64,000 nucleotides of DNA from Paraspadella gotoi (GCA_051294375.1 CM119271.1:6449632-6513631), one strand, 5' to 3'. Shown: positions 10,771 to 21,940, counted from the stretch's first letter. The notes: a model not told the origin generated them from the letters alone. Numbers and translations are program-made.

Positions 10771-10992
10771 ATGGTCACGAAAGAGATAAAAGGAAAGAGA
10801 GAATCGTTGGAACCGGAAGAAGTCGTAAACGACGACGATAACGACGACGACGACGATAACGACGACGACGAGGACGAGAATGACGATAAAAAAAACGACG
10901 GCGATGACATTGACGACGACATGGACGACGACGACGACGATGACATGGACGACGACGACAACGACGACAACTACACAATTGGCTTTGATTAA
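10771..10992 (+). CDS. candidate small acidic protein, Asp/Asn-rich
   Basis: A 73-residue frame with a real ATG (context AAATT-ATG-G) and a TAA stop. It starts MVTKEIKGKRESLEPEEVVN, a plausible non-repeat N-terminus. About 45 residues of Asp runs follow, broken by Asn, Glu, KK, Met and Gly, and it ends in NYTIGFD. All Asp codons are GAC/GAT, so a (GAC)n expansion is the likely origin of the core. The conserved frame through the interruptions and the unique ends leave a coding role possible. Unknown family. Confidence 0.25.
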   Translation: MVTKEIKGKRESLEPEEVVNDDDNDDDDDNDDDEDENDDKKNDGDDIDDDMDDDDDDDMDDDDNDDNYTIGFD

Positions 10993-11045
10993 AACCTGGA
11001 GCCTTTTATTCCCCGCTTGTCCCGTTCTAATTTGTTGCCCCCCCC

Positions 11046-11061
11046 TCTCTCTCTCTCTCTC

Positions 11062-11106
<45 letters not shown>
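11046..11106. repeat. (CT)n microsatellite
   Basis: CT run with one CTGT interruption, preceded by a C tract. Confidence 0.95.
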
Positions 11107-11110
<4 letters not shown>

Positions 11111-11270
11111 CATCTTGAAAAAAATACTTCCGAGTCTCCTTTTCTCTCTTCTTAACTTTTTCTCCTTCCTTTTTTAGATCCCTTTTTTTTTCACCGTCAG
11201 CTCTTTCCTTTGATAACCTCGTATAAATATGAAGGGAAGCAACGGAGGCCATAACCGGAACAATGAGAGA

Positions 11271-11304
11271 GCGACGACGATTCGACGACGACGACGACGA
11301 CGAC
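11271..11304. repeat. (GAC)n microsatellite
   Basis: GACGAC array with one TTC interruption; looser CGACGA sequence continues to about 11,360. Confidence 0.9.
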
Positions 11305-11482
11305 CCAACGCGTTGCTGCGAAACAGGACTAAGACGACGACGTCGATTGCAGCGACGACACAACAATCGACACAACCTTAAGAAGAACAAATTGTACCTC
11401 GCTTGTCTTCATAAAAAAAAAATTGCAGTTTCATTTTTCTTTTCTCGGCCATATTTAGCGAAACCGCTCCATTTCGGGTTAA

Positions 11483-11730
11483 ATTTATAATTAGGTTAGG
11501 TTAAGGGTTAAAAGTTTGGGATTAGGATTAGGTTTTGAAATTAGGGTTAGGGATTAAGTTGGGGATTCGGTTAGGATTAAGATAAGATTAGGAAATAGAT
11601 TTAATATTAGGAGACGGGTTTGGATTAGAATTACTAAGGTTAGTTATCAAGGAAAGGGATTAGTTTGGGTTAGGGATTAGAGTTAGAGATTGGATTAAAG
11701 ATTTTGTAAAATATTGTTCGTAAATATTTG
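11483..11730. repeat. degenerate telomere-like GGTTAG tract
   Basis: G-strand motifs recur on the plus strand: TTAGGTTAGGTTAAGGG at the left, then GGATTAGGATTAGG, ATTAGGGTTAGGG, TCGGTTAGG and TTTGGGTTAGGG. Spacing is irregular and no long perfect array survives. It resembles an eroded interstitial telomeric sequence, or a G/T-rich tract that mimics one. 11,731-12,330 is AT-rich and holds no gene I can see. Confidence 0.5.
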
Positions 11731-12450
11731 AATTAAAATTAAATTTAAGGATTAGGGAACAAAAATGGAACGCTTTAGGAAAATAAAGCCGGTTTTTTGG
11801 CGGGTTATTAAAGATATACAAACACAAATCCAATTAGGAATAACGAAATTAATACTCAGACAAAAAAACAGCGAAAGAAACACAGAATAGAATATCGTTA
11901 CGCTTCCAATCAGTAGTTTTGTGAACTATTTGTAGTCGTATTTCACATCGTTTTACTATTTAAAAATGTAATTTCCTACAACTAAACTAAAGCCTGTACG
12001 TACTTTTAACCATTTGTCCATGATTCTTTAATGCAATGGATTCAACGATCTGCCGGTAATGTGCTGGATTAACAGACACGCGAGTTGATTTATCTCAATT
12101 GTTACACGTAATTCCAGAGGAGAAACTGCGTCACCGATCAATCAGTTAAGCTGCGGTTCAAGTCGTTAATGCTGCCAGCCTGTCCGCTATAATTTTTGTC
12201 GTTGTTATCCTTGTTGTAGTTATCGAAGTTTTTTTTTTCTTCACCGGTGACTCCGAGGCGTGAGACGTGCCTTTCGTCAATGTCAGCCCTTCCCCGGTTT
12301 TAATCTAAGTTTTCTCTCCCTTTCAATTCTTTTCTCCTGTTTTTTTTTTCCTCCTTTTTTTTTCTTCGCAGTTTTGCATTTTTTCTTTCTTTTTTTTTAT
12401 TCAAAGTTTGTTTTGTTTTTTTTTGGTGGCGTTTTCTGTTTATCTTTTCG

Positions 12451-12698
12451 NNNNNNNNNNNNNNNNNNNNNNNNNNNNNNNNNNNNNNNNNNNNNNNNNN
12501 NNNNNNNNNNNNNNNNNNNNNNNNNNNNNNNNNNNNNNNNNNNNNNNNNNNNNNNNNNNNNNNNNNNNNNNNNNNNNNNNNNNNNNNNNNNNNNNNNNNN
12601 NNNNNNNNNNNNNNNNNNNNNNNNNNNNNNNNNNNNNNNNNNNNNNNNNNNNNNNNNNNNNNNNNNNNNNNNNNNNNNNNNNNNNNNNNNNNNNNNNN
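12451..12698. other. 248-N assembly gap in a T-rich tract
   Basis: N run flanked on both sides by T/TTTC-rich sequence (12,330-12,450 and 12,699-12,800). ORFs crossing it are Phe-rich translations of that tract. Confidence 0.95.
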
Positions 12699-12880
12699 TT
12701 CGAATTTTGTTTTCCTTTTTTTTATTATTTTATTTCTTTAATATTTTTCCTTTCTTTCCTTATTTTTTCCATTTCATTTTCTTTTTCTTTTCAACTTCGC
12801 CGAGAAAAACCTTTTCAATCTCCATCTCTATCAGTCTTGATTTATTTCTTTTAATTCATTTCTGTCTTCGTCCAGTATTT

Positions 12881-13144
12881 ATGCGCGAAGGTCTTTCGTC
12901 CTCTGTTCCGCCACCCGTCGCAGAGTTTATTAAGTCGCGTGGAAAGACGATTGTTGAAAGAAATAAGCTGAGAAAGACAAAAATGTTACGAAAAAAGGTT
13001 ACGGCGACTAAATCGTGTGTTTTAAGAGCGAGAATGAGAAAGAGGCAGAGGAGGAGCAAAATAGGGAAGAGGATGAGCAGTATGAAAATTAATGGGAGGA
13101 AGAGGAGCAAGAATTTTTTTTGCCTAAGAAAGATAGTAATATAG
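12881..13144 (+). CDS. candidate small basic protein
   Basis: ATG to TAG, 87 residues. It starts MREGLSSSVPPPVAEFIKSR and continues with Lys/Arg-rich sequence such as RGKTIVERNKLRKTKM and RARMRKRQRRSKIGK. The basic stretch would suit nucleic-acid binding or nuclear import, but no family is recognised. A competing frame in the second half is Glu-rich (ENEKEAEEEQNREEDEQYEN), so the composition partly reflects a purine-rich strand. Real gene status is uncertain. Confidence 0.25.
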   Translation: MREGLSSSVPPPVAEFIKSRGKTIVERNKLRKTKMLRKKVTATKSCVLRARMRKRQRRSKIGKRMSSMKINGRKRSKNFFCLRKIVI

Positions 13145-13237
13145 TACTATTAGTATGAAACAAGATAAAACAATTTAATGGTTAACTCTTTTTAGTTGTG
13201 CCGCGAGTACTCGTGGAGTAACTCTATGAGTCACTTT

Positions 13238-13282
13238 TCGGTCGGTCTGTCGATCGGTCGGTCTGTCTGTCGGTTGGTCTAT
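13238..13282. repeat. (GGTC/TGTC)n microsatellite
   Basis: Imperfect GGTC and TGTC units. 13,283-14,640 is AT-rich or T/C-rich low-complexity sequence with A-rich runs at 14,230-14,410. I see no supportable gene there. Confidence 0.9.
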
Positions 13283-14640
13283 CCCACAAAATGCATATAA
13301 TTCGCCTATAGTTTATTACTCATTTGTTAAGACAGGAAAAAATCTCAAATCTAAGTGACTGCTAGCGTCGCCTTCAGGAAAACTTTAAAGAATAAAAGTC
13401 AAGATTCCGATGCAATGTGTGTTTTAAATACACGTAAAAAGAAAGTCACTGCGGCGCAACACATTTGAATTACCGTTCTTGTTTTTTCTACTTCTCTATA
13501 ATTTTCATTCTACATGTTTTGCACTAGTTTATAAATATTATTCTTCATTATTTAATTATTTTATTTTTTAAACCTTTTAAATTTTTTTCAACAATCAAAG
13601 CTTTTAATTTTTTTCTCTCACTTTTCAATACTTCTCTTCAAAAAGCTTTTATTCTTCGATTCATTCCCCACAAAAGGTTTTTCCTTTCTTCCTTTATTTT
13701 ATACTTTTTAACCTTTTGTTTTTAACTTTTTTTTTCAAAGCCTCCAGCTCTTTTTTTTCCTGACCTTCTCATCTCCATGTATTTTCCTTACCTTCTGTTC
13801 CCAAAAGTCTTATCTCCCTCTCGTTTTTTTTTCCTTACCTTTCCCTACCCCTTCCATACCCCTCCTTCACTCCTTCCCTACCCCCTTTCCGTTCCCCTTC
13901 CACAACAGGGATTAACCCCATTAGCCTCTCGCGCCATCGACTCATCGCGTCTCCATTATTTTCCGATTCCAATCTCGTGTACAGCGAGGCCAGGATTTCC
14001 CGACAAGGGACTCGACGAGCCGCGGGGTATTAAAAAAGAAGCCACTATAAAAAAAAAATCCCACGGCGCAATTATGGGACAGATCTATGAGACCTCTATG
14101 GTTTATTTTTAAGATGAGAATAAAACAAATCATGTTTGTACTAAATAAACATGTGGAACTTTAAATAATTCAAAATAAATTTTGATTGAAATAATAAAAA
14201 ACAGAAGAAATTTTAAAATATGTACTTCGTAATTGAAAAGAAAAAAAACCTTTAAAAGAAAGTCTCCAGTCCTTTCCCTTGTAGCGCACAGCGGAAAAAG
14301 AGAAAAATAAACAATGCAAAAAATGGAAATGCAAAAAAAAAATGCAAGAAGGGAAAAATAAAAAAGCGAAAAAATAGGAAATAAAAATGTAAAAAAAATG
14401 CAAAAAAAAGTGGGCGATGGAAGGAAGTCTCGAAGCCTAAGCAATAAAGCCGCACGTGTTTATTCCTTTGCTTTGATGTAAGGACCCGACGAGAGAAGGA
14501 AATCTCTCAAACTTTTTTTGTCTATTTTTTTTTCTATTTTTTTTCTTTTAGAGTTGGTGAACGCGAAATGCTTAGCAGTAGCGTTTGGGGGAAAGGTTGT
14601 TATAGTTTGTAATTTCAGTCTTGTATAGATCAAATTGTTT

Positions 14641-14648
14641 GTGGAGAG

Positions 14649-14723
<75 letters not shown>
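14641..14723. repeat. (GA)n microsatellite
   Basis: Three GA runs separated by AAG or GG interruptions. Confidence 0.95.
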
Positions 14724-15010
14724 CGGGAAAATTAATATCAAATTTCTCAAGTCCCTAAAGAATTTCTAACTCTCATGGTCTAATTTTATTGGTTAAAATA
14801 AATAATAATTCAAGTGTTAGCGTTTGACCTTTTCAGCCTCGAGAAACCACGCGCTCATAAGCGTTGCCAAAAAAAAAAAAAAAAAAAGCCGGAGATCATA
14901 AATAATTCTTTTGATTACCGAATATGCTCTCCAAGCAGATTGCAAAGTAATAAACCTCGGAAAGGAATGTTCTTGCGAGACAGCGATTATTTCAGCGGCA
15001 GAAATCGAGC

Positions 15011-15030
15011 GTGAGAGAGAAGAGAGAGAG

Positions 15031-15076
<46 letters not shown>

Positions 15077-15090
15077 AGAGAGAAGAGAGC
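15011..15090. repeat. (GA)n microsatellite
   Basis: GA run with AAG and TTACA interruptions. An A-run of about 19 lies upstream at 14,868-14,886. 15,091-15,590 is T/C-rich, with no gene supported. Confidence 0.95.
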
Positions 15091-15621
15091 AGACGCGAAT
15101 GTTATTGTTATTTTAATTGTGTTTTCTTTTTCCTAAGAAATAATCTTTTCCCTTTTCTTTGCAACCGGTTTCGCCCTTTTTTCATCTTTCCCTTTATCTT
15201 TTCCAACTATTTTTATCGAACGATTTCATCCATGCTTTCGTTCATTCTTACCACCTTTCTTTTAATTTCAAACCTTTTTTTTTTTTGGTACATTTATGAT
15301 ATACTTCTTTTGTCCTGTTCAACATGCACACTTTTTTCCCCTTCGTTTCTCTTTTCACTCTTATATCCTTGACGCTCAAGTTCTCGCGATTAAACCTCTC
15401 TCTTCCTCTCTTTGTACTTCTCATTCATTTTCATACTTACTCTCATTTATTTGACCATTCAAACAACCCGGCTCCTCACCCCGGCAGCACCACCTTCACT
15501 ATATTTACCGTCACCCCGCTGTCCGAAATGAGCCTAAATGTATCGGAGAGAATCAGGACGGTCTCGAGAAATGGGAGAAGAAAACGACGACGAGTGACCG
15601 AGTTTCGTTTAATGGGAAAAC

Positions 15622-15690
15622 TACCACAACAACAACAACAGCCTCAAAAACAACACGACGACGACGACGACACGACGACGACACGTCAAA
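15622..15690. repeat. (ACA)n then (ACG)n triplet tract
   Basis: ACAACA units pass into GACGAC units. The plus-strand ORF over it reads as Gln and Asp repeats. Confidence 0.85.
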
Positions 15691-15736
15691 GAACAACAAA
15701 GTCCCGTCGACGCTCAAAGAGGCAAAGATGAAACTG

Positions 15737-16785
15737 TTGAGCGCCATTTTTCTTTTCCTCTTCTCTTTTCCTCATTATTTTCCTCTTCCTCCTCCTTATT
15801 TTCTTTTCCTCCTCCTTTTCTTATCCTCTTTTCCTCTTTTCCTCCTTTTTCTTGCTTCTCTTTTCCTATTCTCCTTCTCCTTTTCCACTTCTTTTTTCCT
15901 CTTCCCCTCCTTTCCTACTTATTTTCCCTCTTCCCCTTCTTTTCTTCTGCTCTTTCCTCTTCCTCCTCCTTTTCTTTTTCTCTTTTCCCTCCTTCTTTTT
16001 TCCTTTTTCCACTTCTTTTTTCTCTCTTCCTCTTCCTTTTATTCTTCTATTTTCTCTTCCCTTCCTTTTCTTCTTATCTTTTCCTTTTGCTCCTCCTTTC
16101 TTTTTTTTCTTTTCCTCTTCCTTTTCCTTTTCCACTTCTTTTTCCTCTTTCCTCTTCCTTTTATTCTTCTATTTTCCTCTTCCTCCTCCTTTCCTTCATA
16201 TTTTTTTCCTCCTCCTTTTCTTTTTCTCTTTCCCTCTTCCTTTTCTTTTTCCACTTCTTTTTCCTCTTCCTCTTCCTTTTATTCTTCTATTTTCCTCTTC
16301 TTCTACTTTTATTCTTCTATTTTCCTCTTCCTCTTCCTTTCTCTTTCTTTCCTCTTCCTCTTCCTTTTCTTCTTTACTTTTCCTTTTCCTCCTTCTTTTC
16401 TTTTTCTCTTTCCCTCGTCCTCCTTTCCTCCATATTTTTTTCTCCTTCTTTCCTCCTTATTTTTCCTTTTCCTCCTCCTTTTCCCTTATTTTCCTTTTCC
16501 CCATTTTTTCTTTTCTCCTTTCCGCTTCCTTCTCCTCTTTCCACTTCTTTTTCCTCTTCCTCCTCCTTTCCTCCTTTTTTTTTCTTCCTTCTTCTTTCCT
16601 CATTATTTTTCTTTTCCTCCTCCTTTTCCTTCTATTTTCCTTTCCTCCTTTTTTTTCTCTTCTCCTTTCCGCTTCTTCTCCTTTTCCACTTCTTTTTTCC
16701 TCTTTCTCCTCCTTTCCTCCTTTTTCTCCTTCCTTCTTCTTTTCCTCTTTCTTTCCCGCTCCCCTTCAGCTTTTCTTCCTTATCT
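15737..16785. repeat. 1-kb polypyrimidine block
   Basis: About 1,050 bases almost entirely C and T on the plus strand, with very few A or G. It is made of TTCCTC, CTTTTCC and CCTCCTTTT modules in irregular higher-order repeats of about 25-75 bases. The long Phe/Ser/Leu ORFs on the plus strand and Lys/Glu/Arg ORFs on the minus strand are translations of the tract. Such mirror-like tracts can form intramolecular triplexes (H-DNA). Confidence 0.95.
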
Positions 16786-17059
16786 TTAGCGCTTTAAATT
16801 TTTTATTCCGGATATTTTTGTTAAACCAAGTTTAATATCAAATTCCTCCCAAATTTGTTCTGCTTCTTCATTCTCCTTCCTCGTCCTTCTTCTTCTCTTG
16901 TAATTCCTCCTCTTCTCTGCATACATCTTCTTCTTTTTTCTCTCTCTTCGTCTCCTGTTTCTCCCCTCAATTGCTCTCTCGTGCCTCCCCGCAGACATTT
17001 TGCCAAATTCCTTTAAAACGATCTCTTTTTGGCTCAAACTCATCCAGTTACGATCACGC

Positions 17060-17063
17060 CTCT

Positions 17064-17143
<80 letters not shown>
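17060..17143. repeat. (CT)n microsatellite
   Basis: Long CT run; a second interrupted CT/CGCT array follows at 17,249-17,385. Neighbouring Arg/Glu ORFs are translations of the repeat. Confidence 0.95.
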
Positions 17144-17145
<2 letters not shown>

Positions 17146-17638
17146 AATGTAAAATCTATGAGAAAACAAGAGCGAGAAAGACCGTGAGAAACTGGAAAGT
17201 TTATCGGCAAATGGAATTGAGATTGAGACATAAAAAATTCATAGACTCTCCTCTCTCTCTCTCTCTCCGCTCTTCTCTCTCTCTCTCTCTTCGCTCTCTC
17301 TCTCTCTCTCTCTCTCCGCTCTCTCCTCTCTCTCTCTCTCTCTCGCCCTCTCGTCTCTCTCTCTCTCGCTCTCTCTCTCTCTTCTACAAGAAACGGAGGG
17401 AGCAAAACGTTGCTTTTTTATTCGATTTCTTTTAAGTCTCATCTTTAAATTTTAAATGCGGTTCGAACGCAAACAGGAAAAATACATATGAAAAAAACTA
17501 CGCGCAACTCGTAATTCCATTTTCTATTGGAGAAAAAAATGATTTCAATTTTTAAAATTTTTAAAAGAGTCGTCGTATTGCGTGGAATCTACCTTGAATT
17601 TGAAAGTTGAAAAAAAAAGATAGAAGTAAAGAAATAAT

Positions 17639-17688
17639 AAATTAATAATAATAATAATAATAATAAGTAATAATAAAATATAATAATA

Positions 17689-17722
<34 letters not shown>

Positions 17723-17731
17723 TAATAATAA
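17639..17731. repeat. (TAA)n microsatellite
   Basis: Trinucleotide TAA/AAT array with a few AAATA and AGTAA interruptions. The direct copies of this block do not contain it at the matching site (39,060-39,110 has TATAGTA repeats instead). Confidence 0.95.
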
Positions 17732-17939
17732 TTTAGTTCAGTGCTTTAGTACAGAAATGTATAGAGAGAAAGAGCGACGACGATTAACGAAAAAAAAAAA
17801 CAGAAAAAATAACAAAAAACGATAACGAATCAAAACTGTTTTACAGAAACAAAAAAATGATTTCGCCGTTTTTCTTTTTTTTTTTTCCTTCCGTTAATTA
17901 TGCCGTAGCGCGAGTGATTTTCCCACCGATAGAAGATAA

Positions 17940-18075
17940 TGAGCGTTTTCCTTTGGCGCGTGAGATGGCGTTAACGATGGCGCCGCCATCTCTCTTCTTG
18001 CTTTGCCATACGCCACGTGGTGTTCTCGAAGGCCAATGCCATTCCAAATGCCATTGGCTTCCCGCAAATGTCTTT
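17940..18075 (-). promoter_or_regulatory. promoter-like motif cluster
   Basis: Within 140 bases there are a perfect palindromic core GATGGCGCCGCCATC (17,976-17,990; the minus strand reads AGATGGCGGC, the YY1 consensus core), an E-box CACGTG (18,014-18,019) and a near-perfect hairpin. The hairpin arms, 18,032-18,043 and 18,047-18,058, differ at one position and contain CCAAT/ATTGG at both ends. CpG content is higher than in the flanks. YY1, E-box and CCAAT motifs are typical of TATA-less promoters in animals. The promoter role is inference, and no transcript start is visible. The matching cluster in the direct copy (38,740-38,860) keeps the E-box but has altered bases. Confidence 0.3.
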
Positions 18076-18775
18076 CCTTGATTCCGTTTCCTCCTTCTTT
18101 TCCGCCAACAAAGATTTTGATTGGGAAACAATCCTCGTTTATGAAGCGAACGAGAAAAAGAAAAAAAAATTTCTCTCCAATTTCTTCTCAGTCAATCGAG
18201 CGGAAATTATGAGGAATTCTTAGAAAACGATTTCAGGCTATTTTTGGAGGAAAATTTGCATTTTTTTTAAAATTCCATTTATTAAAACCTATTTAGGGTC
18301 TTTGGTGCCCTGAGTACACCTTAAACTGAAAATTTTTGGAAAAGCACATATAGTTTAGAACGAATAGGGTTTAAATCTGTGTAATTTGGGACTAGCAGAA
18401 TTTTCCTCCCTCAATTTAACTTAGTTTAATGATAACTGTTTCTGCACCCAAGACCCAAGTGAAGAAATCTTTCAAAGTACGTTGAGGACAAAAGTTACAG
18501 ACAAAATACTGATACTAAATTTTTTTATACGTTTATAAGCTACATGCCTTTGGACATCATCACTCTTACTAGAAAATAGAACAGCAGGACCCAGGACCCA
18601 GCTTTCAATAGAGACTCTCTCACAGTGTGGTTTTTTCACTCCCAAAGTCCTTGGCTTCCCTATGATGTTTTATGAACTGTTTCTTTTAGTCTTTAATAGA
18701 AAAAGATGTAATATAAATGAAAAATACAAAGCTTAATATCCGTATGTAATTTTTGTTAGTATATTTTAATTAGCC

Positions 18776-20138
18776 TCCAATTTAGTATTAACTTTCGTTC
18801 AAATTTTTTGTCTCTCTAAAAATTTCTCAGTTCCAAAGTTTAATATTTCATAGATTCCCAGGCTCACGCCTATTTTGTAAACATTTTGTCATAAGTAGAA
18901 GAAAACAAAGGAGAGAGCGAGAGGCGAGCCGAGAATTTTAGTGTATTCATTTTTGAGATCTCAAGGATTAAGACGCAATATTTTATCACTGTTTAATTTC
19001 TAACTACAACTTTGGCAATAATAACAATTATTGTCCAGGTAACCTTCAAAAATTAAGAAACTTCAGTCAATTATGTAATTATCCTAGCTCTCCACTCAAT
19101 CCGGTCATCTTTTGGGGCCAACAGACCAACGTTACAAAATCCTGGTGGCCAGCGTTGTTGTCGCGTTAAAACGGATAACAGCCTCGAAGTTAATCTGTGG
19201 CGTACGGATATTTTTTTTGTCGCGAGTTGATAAGGGGCGTAACATAAGATTTTTTTTTCTTTCCCAATGAAACGAAATGCATTGTAAAGTGAAGAAATTT
19301 TCTAAAAACGTTTAGTAATATTTTTTTCTGTTTTTATTTAGCCGTCTCTGACATTAGAATATGGTTTATGGATTGGAAAAAGAAACAATTTTTTTGGAAT
19401 GTGTTCTTTACTCTCGAAAACCCCAAATCATTAACCAAGCCAAATAAATAGATCACGGGCGACCTTTCTTATAATGTAGTTGAATTCATGTCAACCTGGC
19501 TAAGACCGATATTTTTATTTCACAACGGCACATCACTCGGACGTCAGTTCATGTTCCGACAACAAGCGATTATCATCCAGTTTTCTTCCTTGAATTCCTC
19601 AAGTCATAGATTATCTTTCCAACCAACTGCAAAAGAATAATTTAATATTTTCATGATTACCAATTCTTTCGGAATTTTTGTTTTCGAACATCCTCACTAA
19701 TTGGAACACTGAGGATCGAACGAATGGAATACAATCACTAAAGTTTTTCGACTTTTCGACTAGGACATTAGAATGATTTACTCATTGTAAAAAAAAAGAA
19801 TTAAGTGGTAAACGATGTGATGCTATGTTTAACCGAAATTTCGACGTTTTGGTTAATTATTATATTTTTTCCTTTTCTCGGTTCCTATTTAAATTATTTT
19901 TTCCGGCATGAATATTTGTTTCGTTTTATTTTTAAAAACGGTTGAAAAACGAACAAATGACTATTTGGGTAACAAAGATAGTAAGCACCCGAGGGTGTAC
20001 AAACAAGCAATTGGCAATTGGGTCGAATAATGAGTTTGAGACATAATATTTTTCCTCCTTCCTATTAGGCGGGGGAGGGAAAGCGTACTAAAGAAATAAA
20101 AAATTATCTGAGTAAACGAATTTTTATATAGTTTAGGA
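18776..20138. other. unique AT-rich sequence, nothing recognised
   Basis: This segment replaces the roughly 1 kb that separates the matching halves of the block in the direct copies. It shows no long ORF, no repeats of note and no gene-like signal that I can support. Confidence 0.5.
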
Positions 20139-21220
20139 TTGCAAGAACCAGAACCAGTTAGGTATTTCGAATTTCGATTACGGATTCACGACGTATTGGC
20201 GAAAGACTGCCTCTTACGACCCGATATAAAATCACTACAAAATTTAAAACAAACAAAACAAAAATGTCTTCTCGCGATGATTTTTGATCGTAACCCGAAC
20301 GCAAGAGAGGAATCGACGTCGTGCAAATTGTGCGGCGCAGTCCCATGGGATACAGGCAGTTGGCGGAGGATGGATGCACGGGAAGTGGCAAGGTGTCTGA
20401 AGCATCTCATGCCGGAGCAACACGAAATGATGATTGAAATATCAATTTTTATATACACGAACACTGGGCCGGACGATCGTGGACGAGAGACGACGAGACG
20501 CGGTTGATCGGAGGACATTCTAACCATTGCATGCCTTGTCAATGGCTCCCAGCAGACTCAGGGGCCTCGAATGTGGGCACGATCACCGCTCCGAGTATGG
20601 ATTTCCCCTCTGAGATTGGCGCGTCCAGACGACACGGTGCCAGACGCAGAGCATTGTAAAGCCGCACGCGAACGCGCTTTCGACGCGTACGAGACGGGAG
20701 GACCTCTTTGCCGAGGTTAGAGCAGGCCGTCGCATTCGACGATGGCTGACGGCGTCGTTGGAAACCGCGCGCGCCCGCCGACTGTGTGTTCATTTTCCGG
20801 AAGAACATCAGAACGGCCAAATCTAGCGCAACACCGATCGACCAGTCGGTAGCCGCCGAGAAGGCCGCACGCAGCACGCATCCAGCAGGATACGCAGACT
20901 GTGACCCTCACTACGTGTCTCCGGCCGCTTCGGCGGGAGCTATTTTGGTGGTCGCTGCTGGAGAATGCCATGATTTGTCGTCTTATTTCGGCTCTGATTA
21001 CGAATTCCCCCGGAATGGCAAACAAACTAACACACGATCCTTCGGCAGGAATTAGCGTTCGTGAGGGCGTGGCGACCGCCGAACGCGGAAGCAATTTCCG
21101 GGAAGTGCCGCAGTTGACGTCTTTGGGGCTTAATCTCGAATGCTTCTGTGCCATGCAGCCGGCGGTGCGCGCCGCCCGCGGCCGCCAGGAATTTTGGCTT
21201 CGAGAGGCTCTGGCGGGGCG
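20139..21220. other. GC- and CpG-rich segment, possible retroelement remnant
   Basis: Base composition changes sharply from the AT-rich flank. A 122-residue plus ORF (20,139-20,507) contains CKLCG followed by WDTGSWRRMDAREVARCL. This is faintly like the zinc-knuckle tail of R1-type non-LTR retrotransposons (CxxC then H and C), but the histidine is missing. Overlapping minus-strand frames are equally long, so strand is undecided. The segment ends at a 25-N gap. Treat it as unassigned. Confidence 0.2.
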
Positions 21221-21245
21221 NNNNNNNNNNNNNNNNNNNNNNNNN
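21221..21245. other. 25-N assembly gap
   Basis: Fixed-size placeholder. Sequence to its right belongs to the inverted copy of the 7.45-kb family. Confidence 0.95.
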
Positions 21246-21940
21246 GTGTTTCGTTAGATTTGGTTGGATTCAAAGAGAAATGCCATCAGGTTCCGATCAT
21301 TGGGTGCCGTGGATCGATCCCCTGGTATAAGGACGGCCGTAAGNNNNNNNNNNNNNNNNNNNNNNNNNNNNNNNNNNNNNNNNNNNNNNNNNNNNNNNNN
21401 NNNNNNNNNNNNNNNNNNNNNNNNNNNNNNNNNNNNNNNNNNNNNNNNNNNNNNNNNNNNNNNNNNNNNNNNNNNNNNNNNNNNNNNNNNNNNNNNNNNN
21501 NNNNNNNNNNNNNNNNNNNNNNNNNNNNNNNNNNNNNNNNNNNNNNNNNNNNNNNNNNNGTTCGATTATTAAGCGGTAGAATTATCTGTTTTAGCGACTG
21601 TCCTCAACTTTAGCGTAATTGGTTGGGAAAAATAAAACTTAAATTTTTTCTGTCTTTCACTCTCAATAAAAGCTTCATCAAATACAATTAGCTAATTCTA
21701 TTTCCATTCGCCTTTCAGATATCAATAAATGGCATTATCTCATTTGTTTCGTCTTTTTCATCGTGCCACCGTTTAATTATTCATTTATTTTAAAATTAAA
21801 CAGTGTCTATAGGCAAAATGAGTCCTAATGTCTTGTTATTTCGTAATTTAGAATCATAGACAGTGAGAGAATCATTAGACACTGTTTCATCTGCTTCTCC
21901 GTCGCCATCTTCGTCGTAATCAGTTTTCTCTTCTGTCAAG

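Larger units (their letters stand above)
17040..18775 (-). repeat. 7.45-kb family, inverted copy, segment a
   Basis: Reads as the reverse complement of 38,030-39,700 (and of 45,485-47,150). Landmarks are the reverse-complement pair around the CACGTG box (18,014 against 38,790), the ACACTGTGAGAGAGTC motif (18,620 against 38,167) and the CAGGGCACC/GGTGCCCTGAG pair. This copy has fewer apparent indels than the direct ones and may be nearest the true sequence. Confidence 0.8.

Noticed and set aside
15728-16835. 353- and 327-residue ORFs, Phe/Ser/Leu-rich
   Set aside because: They are translations of a polypyrimidine tract and are open in several frames at once with no other composition.
20717-21154. 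145-residue minus ORF in the CpG-rich segment
   Set aside because: Overlapping ORFs of similar length exist on the other strand and no motif decides between them; high GC alone explains the open frames.
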